Source of the DNA: Rhizophagus irregularis
Taxonomy: Eukaryota; Glomeromycota; Glomeromycetes; Glomerales; Glomeraceae
Direction of reading: 5' to 3'
DNA: 64,000 nucleotides
NCBI RefSeq assembly: GCF_026210795.1
Contig: NC_089451.1
Coordinates: 3,084,001 to 3,148,000, forward strand
Shown one piece after another: positions 11,116 through 22,021 of this stretch (positions within the stretch are counted from its first letter, which is position 1; each line of letters opens with the position of its first letter). Position numbers and translations under genes: made by a program. A model generated the notes under the pieces. That model searched no databases. It saw nothing but the letters and a program-made list of their open reading frames with translations, and was not told the DNA's origin.

Positions 11116-11903
11116 TTTTACACCCAAAAAACAATTTAGAATAGTGTGAACCATTCCAACTCTGACAGTATTTACAGTTGGTGGCCATGTGGCCAAAAGA
11201 AAAATACGGAACATATTTTAATTGTGTTTGTTATTTTATAATGTATAGTTTTGCCGCACTTAATTTTTATACATAAGATATTTTATTTACATGATAATTT
11301 ACCATAATAATGTAGCCATTAGATAGATGTCCTCACTTCTTTGGTTCTCTAGTTCTCTGTTTCCTTTTACCTGCTCCTTCATCGGTCGTGTTGTTGGAGC
11401 AGTCTATTATATATAATAATTAGGTAGGGTCTGCCCCTCGGGATAGATGATGGACTAAATGTTGGGCACATTCCTAAGGATAAATGCTCTCTTAGAATAG
11501 TTCTTCCGACTTTACATAAAATAAATAAAATAAATAAATAAATAAATTGTCGGTGCATAAAAAAATTATTAGATTATTAGATTATCAGATTATTACTAAA
11601 ATTACATTTTTTTTTTTTTTTAACGAAGTCAATTTTATTTAGAAATAAGAAAAATTACAAAAAAGGAAAAGATCTACATTATATAACATTTAGTAAAGAA
11701 CACGATCGAACTAATACTATAATATTATTAGGGACTTAAGATTTTATGTTCAAAAGAACTATCTACCATCCTGCTCACCCAAATAGGTTCACTAAACTAT
11801 CCGCATAACTACTACTATTCGTATGGACTTCGGTAATGTTATATAAAAACTCACCACAACTCCTTTAATTACTACTACAACATCAAAGATAATAAAAATA
11901 ATA

Positions 11904-14900
11904 CTACGAAACACTACCGTAATCAACAATATTATAGTAATCTATTGTATTACCCCCAAAATAAATATGACTTTGAAGACTTTGTAGATTAAAGTATTTC
12001 TTATTTTTTGATTTACGCGTTTTGTCAATAAACTGCTCTTTACCAAAATGTTGTTTTTTAACATTTTTATTAATTCCCAAACCTCTATCAATTTCATTAA
12101 GTTTATTACACCTCACTTTCCAAAAAATCATAGATTTATCCAAAATTTCATTCCTAAAATTATATGACAAAATTTCAACTTTTGATTTCGTAGATAATAA
12201 TTGTTTAAAAAAATTAATTAACGAACAAGGAAAGAAACCTTTAATTAAATCTATGAAAGTTATGTGATCCTCTGATACTTCAAGTTTCCAAATATCATTG
12301 AGATTTTTAATATGTTCAAGAGTAATATGATTAATAGGATCTAAAATTTTATTAATTTCTAAAAGAAGCCAATTTTGTACTCCTGAAATTAAATCATTCA
12401 TATCCTCTCGTCTTTCTTCACAAAACCAGATATGATTGAAATCTTCTTCATCCTCTTCACACATAGGACAAAAAATTTCTTTATATAATGAAAATAAAGT
12501 TCTTTTAATTTGTTCAATGCAAGGAAGTTCTTCAATCATCAACTGAATTTTGCATCTTCTAATTTTTGATTCTTTGAAATCAGTGTATAATTTTTGTTTT
12601 TCTCCCAAAAAATTATTAAAAAAAATTGACCAATCTATTTCACATTTTCTATACTTATCATTTCTATTTAAATTTAAAAACCTTTCCAAATTTTTCGTAT
12701 TGGTTGTTAATGTAATTAACTTTCTTAAAGATTTTTCTATAACTATGCCATTCCATTTGGAAATCCAAGGAAGATCATAAAAATTATTATAATTTAAATT
12801 AATTCCTAAATTTTGATCATTATGTGCCAAAGAAACAATATTGTCGACATAATTATTTAAAGAATCATCTGTATGAGCATTAACTTTAAATATATTAACA
12901 GATAAATTATTTTCTTTAATAATATCCATAATTATTTTCCAAAGAATGTTGTTATTACTAATTTTAAAAATTTGTCTAGTAACTAAAGTAAAATTATAAA
13001 ATTTAAATTTTTCAAAATTACTAATAACGCTAGCACTATCTGTATAAACTGTTAAATTACTATTAGAAGGTGCTATTAGCAAAGTAATTAATAAAGCAAA
13101 AATTTCTGCACGTGTTGATGAAATCCAATTATTATAAGATGATATTAATTCCAAAATTTTTTGCAAGGACAAATTATAAAAAGTTGTTCCAAAAGTAGCT
13201 GATACATATTCTTTGGTAATATCTTTAATTGAACCATCTGTATAGCAAACAAAATCTTTAACATTTGAATCATATAAAATTTTTCTTGAATCAAATAATT
13301 TCTGTTTATCTAATGATAAATCTATATATTTTTCAATAATATCTAAACTATTTTCATCAAAACGTAATTGATAATAATTATCATATGAAGAGTAATATAA
13401 AGGGTTTCGTTTAAAAAATTGATCATATCTTATAATATTTTCCATATAATTATGTTGTGCTTCCTTTAGAAGATATGCCTTACATCCCTTCCATTTAATA
13501 AGTCTTTTATATCTCACTTCATATATTTCAGTTTTCATTGATTCTATTATACATTTACCCTCTATTTGACCAATATTATATTCACAACCATTACATACTT
13601 TAATAAACAAATTAATTTCACTTGTGTCTGATATTCTTTTAAAATGTTCAAAAATATATGTAAAGGGCTTTTCTTCAATTATTTTTCCATAAATATTTTC
13701 AAAATGAAACATATTAAAAGATGTTATAATATTATTAATATGAATATTAATTGGTAAAAATTCATAACCACCCAAATTTGTGACTACATTATTATCTATA
13801 TATTCCTCTTTAACATTATAATTTTTTCCATTAGTTGTAACTAAAGACTGAATTTTTTTATATATATTTGGCGTATTAACTACATTACTATTTCTATTAT
13901 TACTAAGAGCAAATATCTTATTTTTTATATTCCACCATGTCAGAAGAGTTTTGTTATCAGGAGATAAAAATTGGTCCAAAAAGTATAAATTATTCATACG
14001 TAAAATTTTTATATTTTTCAAAAAACTTTCAGTTCCAACAATTTCCATAATATGACGACCCCTTCCTAATACAGTACTATTTTTCCCAATATTGTGTTTA
14101 TTAAATTCTATACTAAAATTATAACTTTTCATTAATAATAAATTATTAATAATAAAATTATTTCGCAAATGTTGACCCATAAAGATTAAATCTTTATTAG
14201 AAAAAGGAAAATTAATTAAAAGATTGAAAGGTAAAAGTAGTTTATTTTGAATATCTACTAAACGAATCTCCATTATTTTTCCTAGAATTCCTTGATCATT
14301 AATTTGAATTATAAAATTATTAACCTTAGCTTGCAATTGATTATCAAAAATTGAACGAATATTATATAATAAATTCAATTCCATAATTATATTTGGTGCA
14401 GTTGAAGCTAACTTTAATTTATTTTTAAAATTTTTTCTATAAGGAACCATGATTTTTTCACAATCTTTTTCTGATAGTATTATCGTTTGTGTCCTATATT
14501 CGATACGTGGTAATATTACAGCATTAAAAATATAGGAACTAATTTTGTCTGTTATGCATTTGTTCTTCAGCAGGTTATTACTTAAATCTTTGACTTCATC
14601 AAAGGCTTGTTGTTTGATAAAATTGTTATCATTATATATATTGAACCAAACACCCAAGATTCTAAGACTTTCTGTTTTTCCTTTAGGTTTGATTTTGATT
14701 TTCTGATTGCCAAATTCTAACTCTATTTTTTCATTAAAGTTAAAATGCTTTTTCTTAAGTAACAATTCAGATTTTTCTTTATTTATTTGAATATCGTTAA
14801 GAGTATAGAAGTCATCAGCTGTTTTTAATATTTTTTCTAATTCTTCTTTATTACCAGCTAACATATTAGTATCATCCATATATGCCATGCTGGTAATGTT

Positions 14901-17252
14901 TTGTTTTACTTCTATTTCTATATTTTCATATAAATTGATTTTCTTTTTTGCCTTTACACGATATCCAAAGTGTTCTTGCTGTATGGCAGTAAGAAGTGGA
15001 TCATAATATATACACCACAAAAGTGGTGAGATTATTTCCCCTTGATCGATTCCAACCATTACATCATATGGATTACTTAATCCTCCTGCTGTAAATACAC
15101 TATTTTTCCGTCCTAAAAATAACTCTTTTGTTAAATTAATAAAAGAACTTGGTATTTTAAGACGTTGCATTGCTTTTTCTAACATAAAAATATTAACACG
15201 ATCATACGCTTTTGACATGTCTAATGATAAAATCCACAGTTCCTTATCATTCTCATTAGCATCTTGAATTATTTCATTAATAATCCTTAATGGTTCAAAA
15301 GTTGAACTGAAAGGCAATCCAGCAAATTGTAAACCTTTAAGAATTTTGTTTTTCTGAAGAATTGTTGATAATCTTGCATTCGTTATTGATACCATTAATT
15401 TTCTAGCCGTTTCCAACAAAGTTATTGGGCGTGTATTAACTAATTGACAACCCCATGGCTTTGGTTTCGGTATAGGATAAACATTAGCATATTTCCATTC
15501 TAATGGTATCTCTTGATTATTAAAAATTAAAATAATTAATTTTCTAATAATTTCTTTAAATTCTGGAGATGCGTGTTTCAACATTTCATTACTAATACCC
15601 GTAGGTCCAGAAGCTTTATTATTTGATAATTTATTTAAAGCTTCATTCAATTCATCATTTGTAGGCTCTACCATCAAATCTTTATAAATTTTATCATTAA
15701 TTTCATCTTGAGGAAAATAAAATTTTGCCCAATATTCTGATAAAATCTTAGGTTGGTTTGTTGATCCTGCAATATTTTGAAAATGATCATTTACAATATC
15801 TTTTATTTTTTCTTCATCAGTGATTAATTTATCTTCATTATTTTCTTTAATTAGAACTCTGTCTAATACAATGGATTTAATTTCACGTTCCATTACACTA
15901 TTAATCATACGTTTTTGATTTTCTAATAAATCTTCACAGCGTTGGTCAATTGCTAGTTTAATTTTTTCTTCTTTGAATTGTAAAAGATCGTGATTATATA
16001 GGATTAAATAAATTTGATATAAATTTTTTATTTCTTCAAAAATTTCCTTGACACTTTTATTATCCTTAGGAATTTTATTCCAACAATAATCACTTTTTTC
16101 TCTTCCAATTTCCAATAATTTTTTTCTATATGTAATCCAATTTCTGATCACATGATTTCTTTTTCTTGAATCTTTAATTGAACGTCTGAAATTTATTAAA
16201 AATTTCATTACTTTATATGCATTAGATATTTTCATTGGGTTGACTTGACTTTTAGTTAATTTGATTTTTTCTATTGGAATACAATTTTTACTAGCTTGAA
16301 CAAGACCTTTTTTGATCTTATCCCATATATGATTAATATTATTTTTATCGTTAAAATTAAATTTTAAAATTTCTGAATTTGAAATGTATTTATTAAGATC
16401 ATTCTGAAATAATTCCCATTGCTCTCCATCCATTTTATCATACTTATAAACTTCTTTAAATCCTTCCTTCCATTTGATATTAGCAATATTTCCAATCAAA
16501 TCTTCTGACCATATTGAATACACTAACATTCTATGATCAGTATTAATTGTTGTTGTATTAACAATTTTGCATTCTTGTGTTTCTGAAAATAAATTTTCTG
16601 TTACCCAAATGTAATCTATTCTAGAAGGATTTTGATTTGTATTAAAAGGATAGAAAGTATTTAAGGAATGTTGTGATAAATTATCGAACATGATATAGAA
16701 AGGATCATAAAAATTTTGTTCATCTTCAATCCATTCAAAAAGTTTATGTTCTTTTTTCATTTTACGATTATTATTTTTATCATCCAGATATTTTTCATAA
16801 TGAAGATTAAAATCACCAAGAAGAATAATTTCTGCATTTTGTGCTTTACTTTCTCTAACCAATTCTTTGATTTTATCAAAATAAATTTTAACTTCTTGAT
16901 TAAAATTGTCTAAAGTAACTCGTCCAGATTTTCCATAATAATTAATGATTCTCATTTTTTTATTTCCACTAAAAATAAAATCAACATATATAATTCTTCC
17001 TTTGAAGCTATTATAATTGACTATATGCCGTGCATAATTTTTCTTAATAATAAGACCTACACCATTTCCCCTATAATTAGTTTCCTCATTTGCAAAATAA
17101 GTAACATAATTATTTCTATAAAAATTAAAAGAATGTTTTGCCATTTTGTTTGATATATTAGTTTCTGATAGACCCAAAATAGTTATATTATATTCACCTA
17201 ATATATCAATTAAGAATTGTTTTTTAACATCAGTTATACCTTTAATATTCAA
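11904..17252 (-). CDS. LINE ORF2: endonuclease, reverse transcriptase, RNase H
   Basis: The frame is open for 1782 codons. Residue numbers count from 17252. The N-terminus is an apurinic-type endonuclease (GLSETN near 27-32, GDFN near 146, SRIDYIW near 211, TDHRML near 238). The reverse transcriptase centres on AYMDDTNML near 790, preceded by NKASGPTGISNEMLKH. RNase H shows CYTDGS near 1334, RAEIFALL near 1385, VYTDSAS near 1402 and a late aspartate in NYVDNIV, so the acidic quartet is complete. A CCHC-like cluster (CPMC..H..C) lies near 1596-1612. The endonuclease core actually begins further upstream: the frame continues through IIKIASLNIKG to an in-frame TGA at 17286-17288, then 40 open codons back to an ATG at 17408. 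The native start was probably 17408 and the TGA a later lesion. The product would cleave target DNA and copy the element RNA. Confidence 0.88.
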   Translation of the reverse strand: MNIKGITDVKKQFLIDILGEYNITILGLSETNISNKMAKHSFNFYRNNYVTYFANEETNYRGNGVGLIIKKNYARHIVNYNSFKGRIIYVDFIFSGNKKMRIINYYGKSGRVTLDNFNQEVKIYFDKIKELVRESKAQNAEIILLGDFNLHYEKYLDDKNNNRKMKKEHKLFEWIEDEQNFYDPFYIMFDNLSQHSLNTFYPFNTNQNPSRIDYIWVTENLFSETQECKIVNTTTINTDHRMLVYSIWSEDLIGNIANIKWKEGFKEVYKYDKMDGEQWELFQNDLNKYISNSEILKFNFNDKNNINHIWDKIKKGLVQASKNCIPIEKIKLTKSQVNPMKISNAYKVMKFLINFRRSIKDSRKRNHVIRNWITYRKKLLEIGREKSDYCWNKIPKDNKSVKEIFEEIKNLYQIYLILYNHDLLQFKEEKIKLAIDQRCEDLLENQKRMINSVMEREIKSIVLDRVLIKENNEDKLITDEEKIKDIVNDHFQNIAGSTNQPKILSEYWAKFYFPQDEINDKIYKDLMVEPTNDELNEALNKLSNNKASGPTGISNEMLKHASPEFKEIIRKLIILIFNNQEIPLEWKYANVYPIPKPKPWGCQLVNTRPITLLETARKLMVSITNARLSTILQKNKILKGLQFAGLPFSSTFEPLRIINEIIQDANENDKELWILSLDMSKAYDRVNIFMLEKAMQRLKIPSSFINLTKELFLGRKNSVFTAGGLSNPYDVMVGIDQGEIISPLLWCIYYDPLLTAIQQEHFGYRVKAKKKINLYENIEIEVKQNITSMAYMDDTNMLAGNKEELEKILKTADDFYTLNDIQINKEKSELLLKKKHFNFNEKIELEFGNQKIKIKPKGKTESLRILGVWFNIYNDNNFIKQQAFDEVKDLSNNLLKNKCITDKISSYIFNAVILPRIEYRTQTIILSEKDCEKIMVPYRKNFKNKLKLASTAPNIIMELNLLYNIRSIFDNQLQAKVNNFIIQINDQGILGKIMEIRLVDIQNKLLLPFNLLINFPFSNKDLIFMGQHLRNNFIINNLLLMKSYNFSIEFNKHNIGKNSTVLGRGRHIMEIVGTESFLKNIKILRMNNLYFLDQFLSPDNKTLLTWWNIKNKIFALSNNRNSNVVNTPNIYKKIQSLVTTNGKNYNVKEEYIDNNVVTNLGGYEFLPINIHINNIITSFNMFHFENIYGKIIEEKPFTYIFEHFKRISDTSEINLFIKVCNGCEYNIGQIEGKCIIESMKTEIYEVRYKRLIKWKGCKAYLLKEAQHNYMENIIRYDQFFKRNPLYYSSYDNYYQLRFDENSLDIIEKYIDLSLDKQKLFDSRKILYDSNVKDFVCYTDGSIKDITKEYVSATFGTTFYNLSLQKILELISSYNNWISSTRAEIFALLITLLIAPSNSNLTVYTDSASVISNFEKFKFYNFTLVTRQIFKISNNNILWKIIMDIIKENNLSVNIFKVNAHTDDSLNNYVDNIVSLAHNDQNLGINLNYNNFYDLPWISKWNGIVIEKSLRKLITLTTNTKNLERFLNLNRNDKYRKCEIDWSIFFNNFLGEKQKLYTDFKESKIRRCKIQLMIEELPCIEQIKRTLFSLYKEIFCPMCEEDEEDFNHIWFCEERREDMNDLISGVQNWLLLEINKILDPINHITLEHIKNLNDIWKLEVSEDHITFIDLIKGFFPCSLINFFKQLLSTKSKVEILSYNFRNEILDKSMIFWKVRCNKLNEIDRGLGINKNVKKQHFGKEQFIDKTRKSKNKKYFNLQSLQSHIYFGGNTIDYYNIVDYGSVS

Positions 17253-17519
17253 TGAAGCTATTTTAATTATATCTGATAAATTGAGTCATTGACGTGTTTT
17301 CGGACGATAAATTTGTTGATTATTTAAATTTGAACGTGATTTTTGATTAACAGGGGAAGGATTATTATAATGTTTTTTCTTAAAAGAATGTGTTTTTTTA
17401 TTGTTCATCATTAAAAATAATATTTAAAGAGGTATTTAATCCTCATGGGATTCATTATTGTCAATAATTTTATCCCCTTGAAAATTATTAACGTCATTAT
17501 TATTGTCAGAAGTAAAATA

Positions 17520-19526
17520 TTACATAATTTTTGAGATATTTTTACTCATAGTTGATAAAGCATCACCGAATCTATTAATTTCGTTATTTTGTTTGTTTAA
17601 ACTATTTTCTATATCTGAAGATCCTGAGGCTTCAAGTTGTTCATTATCAACTCTTGATCTTTTGTTATTCTCATTTTGTAAGGCGATTGTACTTCTATCT
17701 TGATTGACTTTAATATTTTTTCCTGAACTTGTTGTAGACTTGTTTTCTTTATATTTATAAAATTCAGATTTAATACGATAGTTTTCTTGTTGGATTTTTT
17801 TGAAATCATTAGCTAATTTATTCAAATTCTCATTAAGTTGTTTAATTTGCGTGAAAATTCCTTGATCAAGTGACTTTTCATTAACGTTATTATTTCTATC
17901 ACGTGAAATATTTTTATTCCAATATCTATTAATATTTCCATTATTATATTTAGAATAATTATTTGAATTATTACTTTGCTGACGTTTTTCAAATGAATTT
18001 TGTTTTGTTACATTTGCATAACTGCCTTTTTTAAACTTCTTGTTATTTTCTTGACGAAACTCCTTAAGCTTTTGCTTTCTATTCATTACACGTGGTTTAG
18101 CAGATGGTTCAATATCACACTTACTAATTAAATGATCAAAGGAACCACATCTATGGCATGATTTTTCACCTGGAGTTCCCCAATGAAGCGTTCTATTACA
18201 AAAAATAATATTTCTTTCTGCTGCAATACCTATATCTTCATCATTTTCATAATAAACTATTGCATAATTCAATGGTTTATTATTATTTGGATTACGTGGT
18301 ATAAAAATATACTTAGGATTGTTAACTTCTAAAGCTTCATGTATATCATAAGCAGTTGAATTCCATGGTAATCCAGTTAATTTAACTGTATACATTGATC
18401 TTTTTTCTATTTCATCTTCTGACAAAATTTTTGGCACAATAAGTACTTGATGTTTTCCAATCCATTCTGACCATATGCCTTTGTAAAATTTTTGTAGACT
18501 TTCTTCTTTTTTATATGTAATGAAAGCTTGAATATATAAATTTCTAATTCTGGTATAAAAGCCATTTTCTTCTATTTCACCATATTTGTTAAATACAGCT
18601 CTAATTTGATAATTAGGAATTTCAATTGGAATATTTATAACTTTAATCGTTCTACAATTTCTATCTTTAATTTCTTCTTCAGTAAAAACTTTTTTAGTTT
18701 TTTGATATGGTGTAAATTTTATTATTTCCTTAACCTTACTATTAGTACTCGACTCTGCATCTTCACCATTTTCATGTGACTGTTCATCATCAATAATATC
18801 AATTTCTAGATTAATAATTTTATCATAATCATTTTTCATGATTGGTAAAATGATAAATTCAGGTTCTTTCTTATTTAAGATAACTCCCCCGGCCAGGGTA
18901 ACATTAATTCCAGCTAGTTGTTTTTTCAAATTAAACTTTTTTTGAATAATATTGTTTCCTGGAATAGAATCTTTTTTGATTTTAACTAAAATAGGTTTAG
19001 CCTTATTAAAAATTTCTGAATGATTATCACTAATTATGTCATTAGTATCACCATTTTTCTGATTATCCTTATTAAAAGATTGATCATCTGTTTGATTATC
19101 AATTTTTCCATTGTCAACGATCATTTCATCATTTTTTTCACCATCAATTGGTGCATCTAGATTTTCTGGTGTTACTTGATTATCTGTATTGGATTTTGCT
19201 GCGCCACCGCTTTCAGATGAAGAAGCAAAAGTATCTTGACTAATATCCATATCATCAGTAGTTTTTTCAGTAGATTTATGTTGCCTAAAAGACAAACGAG
19301 GTTGTTTTTTCTGTTGTTTTTGTTCAACTTGTTTTTCTTTATCTTTTCTTTTAGTTTTACGAGAACTTGCAGGTTGCCAATCCTGAATAATAGGATTGAT
19401 ATTGAAGACTGGTTTATGTATCGAGTCTTGAAGAGTTTGCTGTTGTCCTGGTTTGTTAACTTCTTTATCTTGTTGCTGTCTTGTACTTGACCGAGTGGCG
19501 TGGACCCTAGGTTGCGACCCTGACAT
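17520..19526 (-). CDS. LINE ORF1: RRM and zinc-knuckle RNA-binding protein
   Basis: The first ATG (19524-19526) gives 668 residues starting MSGSQPRVHATRSS. A Q/K/S-rich disordered N-terminus is followed by an RRM-like domain (TIKVINIPIEIPNYQIRAVF, from about residue 290) and a second RRM-like fold (YTVKLTGLPWNSTAYDIHEA). A CX2CX4HX4C knuckle, CHRCGSFDHLISKC, lies near 456-469, then a basic N-rich linker and a coiled coil (about 560-600). This is the standard plan of nucleocapsid-like ORF1 proteins that coat LINE RNA. It sits immediately 5' of ORF2 in the same element and has no internal stop. Nine upstream bases could extend it from a TTG, but the ATG is preferred. Confidence 0.88.
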   Translation of the reverse strand: MSGSQPRVHATRSSTRQQQDKEVNKPGQQQTLQDSIHKPVFNINPIIQDWQPASSRKTKRKDKEKQVEQKQQKKQPRLSFRQHKSTEKTTDDMDISQDTFASSSESGGAAKSNTDNQVTPENLDAPIDGEKNDEMIVDNGKIDNQTDDQSFNKDNQKNGDTNDIISDNHSEIFNKAKPILVKIKKDSIPGNNIIQKKFNLKKQLAGINVTLAGGVILNKKEPEFIILPIMKNDYDKIINLEIDIIDDEQSHENGEDAESSTNSKVKEIIKFTPYQKTKKVFTEEEIKDRNCRTIKVINIPIEIPNYQIRAVFNKYGEIEENGFYTRIRNLYIQAFITYKKEESLQKFYKGIWSEWIGKHQVLIVPKILSEDEIEKRSMYTVKLTGLPWNSTAYDIHEALEVNNPKYIFIPRNPNNNKPLNYAIVYYENDEDIGIAAERNIIFCNRTLHWGTPGEKSCHRCGSFDHLISKCDIEPSAKPRVMNRKQKLKEFRQENNKKFKKGSYANVTKQNSFEKRQQSNNSNNYSKYNNGNINRYWNKNISRDRNNNVNEKSLDQGIFTQIKQLNENLNKLANDFKKIQQENYRIKSEFYKYKENKSTTSSGKNIKVNQDRSTIALQNENNKRSRVDNEQLEASGSSDIENSLNKQNNEINRFGDALSTMSKNISKIM

Positions 19527-20248
19527 CTCGAACAAGTTAAAACTTAATAAACTTACTCTTAAAATTGAACTTTTTCCTTTAAAAATTCTGCAGTAAAAAT
19601 GGTCTTGAATACAAAGAAGAAGAAGTTTCCATTACTAAAATTACATTCGCGATAGTATACTTTTAATGTGATAGTTATTGATGATCACTTTCCAAATAAA
19701 TGTACTTTTTCGCTTAATTTGGTATTTGTTGTGTGATCTTCAAGTATTTTTTCAGAAATTTGGAAGTGTGCAACGCGAACTTTAGAGTTCAAATTTATAT
19801 ATATATAAAATATGCATATGCATATTCGCAATTTCAATAGTAATACATTATTTAATGCTAATATTTCAAAAAATATTGCTATATGCAAATATTGCTTCTT
19901 TTGACATCATTAGAATAAAATCATAAATTGGGCACTTCTGTGATACTCTTATTGCTTGTTAAGTTTAATTATCAAATAATAAACTTTTGTAAAACAAAAA
20001 TTTTGTTGATCATCTTTTTTCTTTGATCATCATCAAAGAGATAAATAAAAAAAAATTAAAAAAAATTAAAAAATGAAAAAACAATTTAACATTTAATTAA
20101 ATAATGAAGTTTTTACTAAAATTTATTAAATAAAAATAATATATTGTTTTAATTATTTTATCCATTACAATATAATTTTTATATTAAAAAATTAAACCAA
20201 TAATACTAGTGCGTTGATCATTTCAATGATCAAAACATTGAATAATAA

Positions 20249-20480
20249 AAAAGCTCCGAACAGTTCCAATTTTCAATTCTTTTTTAATTGGTCAGAATCG
20301 TTTTCACGTAATAACTCACCATCCAGTGATCGTAGAAAGACGATTAAGAGCTCATTAGAATCCTCTTATTGAGAGCTTTCAAATGATGCCAAAATCATCA
20401 TTTTAGCATCGATAGATGGCGAGTTATTTTGACACATTATCAAAAAAAATAAAAATTGGAACCATTTGGCCAGGAGCTTT
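20249..20480. mobile_element. MITE-like element, AAAGCTCC termini
   Basis: The left end (AAGCTCC, GTTCCAATTTT, then TAACTCACCATC) is repeated inverted at the right as AAAGCTCC, GGTTCCAATTTTT and AATAACTCGCCATC. The arms are about 80 bp and enclose an internal hairpin around GAGCTC and GAGAGCTT. About 232 bp, no coding. Target duplication not resolved. Confidence 0.5.
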
Positions 20481-21577
20481 AAACAATATGCAAAATAATA
20501 TTATGTACTGATTATTGACATTTACTGAACATTATTCACTCAAGAATTGCTCATTGTATTGTTCAATGCTATATTATTTTTTGTAGAATTATTTTACTTT
20601 TTATTCAATACTTATCAATTTTTAAACTTCACAAAAAATTTAATACATATTTAATCAAAGGTCATCTAATTTAACTTCAAGAAACTTTCAGTTAGTAAAG
20701 TTAACCCAAAATTAAATTTTTCATAAAATTTTATCCATTTAACTTTTATAAACCTAAATTAAATATGTGTTATATGTTCAGATAATCCAAATTTATCAGA
20801 AAATAAAAAATTTTTTTTATTATATTCAAAAACAAAGATAATAACCAATTCTTTTTTTCAATCACTTTTCGATCACTTTATTGTTAAAAAAAATTAATAA
20901 ATATATAAAGTGGTTATTTTAAACAGTAAGGAAAAAAAAAATTATTATTCATAAGAAAAAATTATTTTTTATTTGTTTTAACTTCAGTTCCCTACTTTTT
21001 TTTATATAAAATATTAAAAATATAAGCTATAATATAAGATTTTTTATTTTTTTTAAGTTAATAAGATTCTAAAATTTTTTTTTGATAAGAAATGATAACT
21101 TTATGTCAGTTTATGCAATTAACAAGTTCATTAATATCTTGGCATTCACATATGCTAATCAAATAATTTTAAACTCATTTGAAAGGTAAGAATGTACTTT
21201 ATTTTAGCATTACTAGGCATGGTGATATCAACAATCAAAGATAAAAATTAAAAAAAAATATATTGAATGCATTTGCTCAGCAACCAGTGAATCAATTCAT
21301 TTGTTTTTGGATTCATTAGATAGGTCTTAATTTTCTCTTTTGGATGAATATAAATTCATCCATTTATCTTACATAGACATCAAGTTATTTGCAATTTTGT
21401 TCCAAGAATTTTATAATGATTATTTAAATTTTAATAATGGTGTATTAAAAAAAATATGATTAACAATTTTATTCATAAATTATTATTTTGTGCAACTGGT
21501 AATTTGGTAAAGTTTGTTTTTTAGAGTCAAAAAGTGCTAATTCCAAAAATTGGCATATATGAACAAATGATATGCTT

Positions 21578-21592
21578 GGGGACGAAGTCCCC
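21578..21592. repeat. Perfect hairpin GGGGAC-GAA-GTCCCC
   Basis: A six-base-pair GC stem with a three-base loop stands out in AT-rich DNA. The same sequence, with a seventh stem pair, recurs at 23357-23373. Confidence 0.6.
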
Positions 21593-22021
21593 TTATTTAA
21601 GAAATAAATAAAGTTAAAAAAATTAAAAACGTATAGATGATCATGCAGATCTTGTGATAATCAATTAAAAAAGTGTTAGACGAAATTTTTTTTCAAAAAT
21701 TTAAAATTTTTTCTTTTTTTATAAAAACATCATAAAATTTTTTTTACATTTTTTTCTATTTGTAAGATTAAATATTTGGATATTACATAATTACAAATTA
21801 AAATTATAAGTGTATTTCTTTTAAAAAATACTGTGATATTTCATAAAAAATATTTTTTTTTACTATTTTTATTTTTAAACTACTTGAATTTATAATTAAT
21901 GAAAGAATTAATTTAAAATTCATGTTATTTCAAATTTTTGTCAACTCAGTTCTTAATTTTTATATTACATTTTTTTTTATATAAAATTTTTTTAAATTAA
22001 ACTTCTTTTTCCAAACACACT

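Larger units (their letters stand above)
8895..11546 (+). mobile_element. Retro-inserted 2.65-kb element with one unknown ORF
   Basis: The 15-bp direct repeat TTGTCGGTGCATAAA lies at 8880-8894 and 11547-11561. Between them is a unit that ends in a (TAAA)n tail (about 11512-11546), as non-LTR retroelements do. It contains a single long ORF (9103-10800, open to 10950 past one TGA), an 18-19-bp tandem repeat and a 3' end shared with the 196-bp copy at 8457-8652. No reverse transcriptase is encoded, so it would have to move in trans, for example with the machinery of a LINE sharing its tail. The duplication and tail are seen; the mobilisation mode is inferred. Confidence 0.65.
11609..19630 (-). 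mobile_element. Full-length LINE with 17-bp target duplication
   Basis: A perfect 17-bp direct repeat, ATTACTAAAATTACATT, at 11592-11608 and 19631-19647 brackets an 8.02-kb unit. Read on the minus strand it has a short 5' leader of about 100 bp, ORF1, a 111-nt spacer, ORF2, a 3' UTR of about 280 bp and a poly(A) tail (T-run at 11607-11621 on the plus strand). Gene order and domains (RRM and zinc-knuckle ORF1; endonuclease-RT-RNase H ORF2) fit the I-like/Tad-like group of non-LTR retrotransposons. The perfect duplication and full length indicate a recent insertion. Confidence 0.9.
19648..22021. other. AT-rich intergenic with MITE and hairpin
   Basis: No coding sequence is supported. It contains a MITE-like unit (20249-20480) and a perfect GGGGAC/GTCCCC hairpin (21578-21592), listed separately. 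The rest is homopolymer-rich DNA. Confidence 0.6.
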
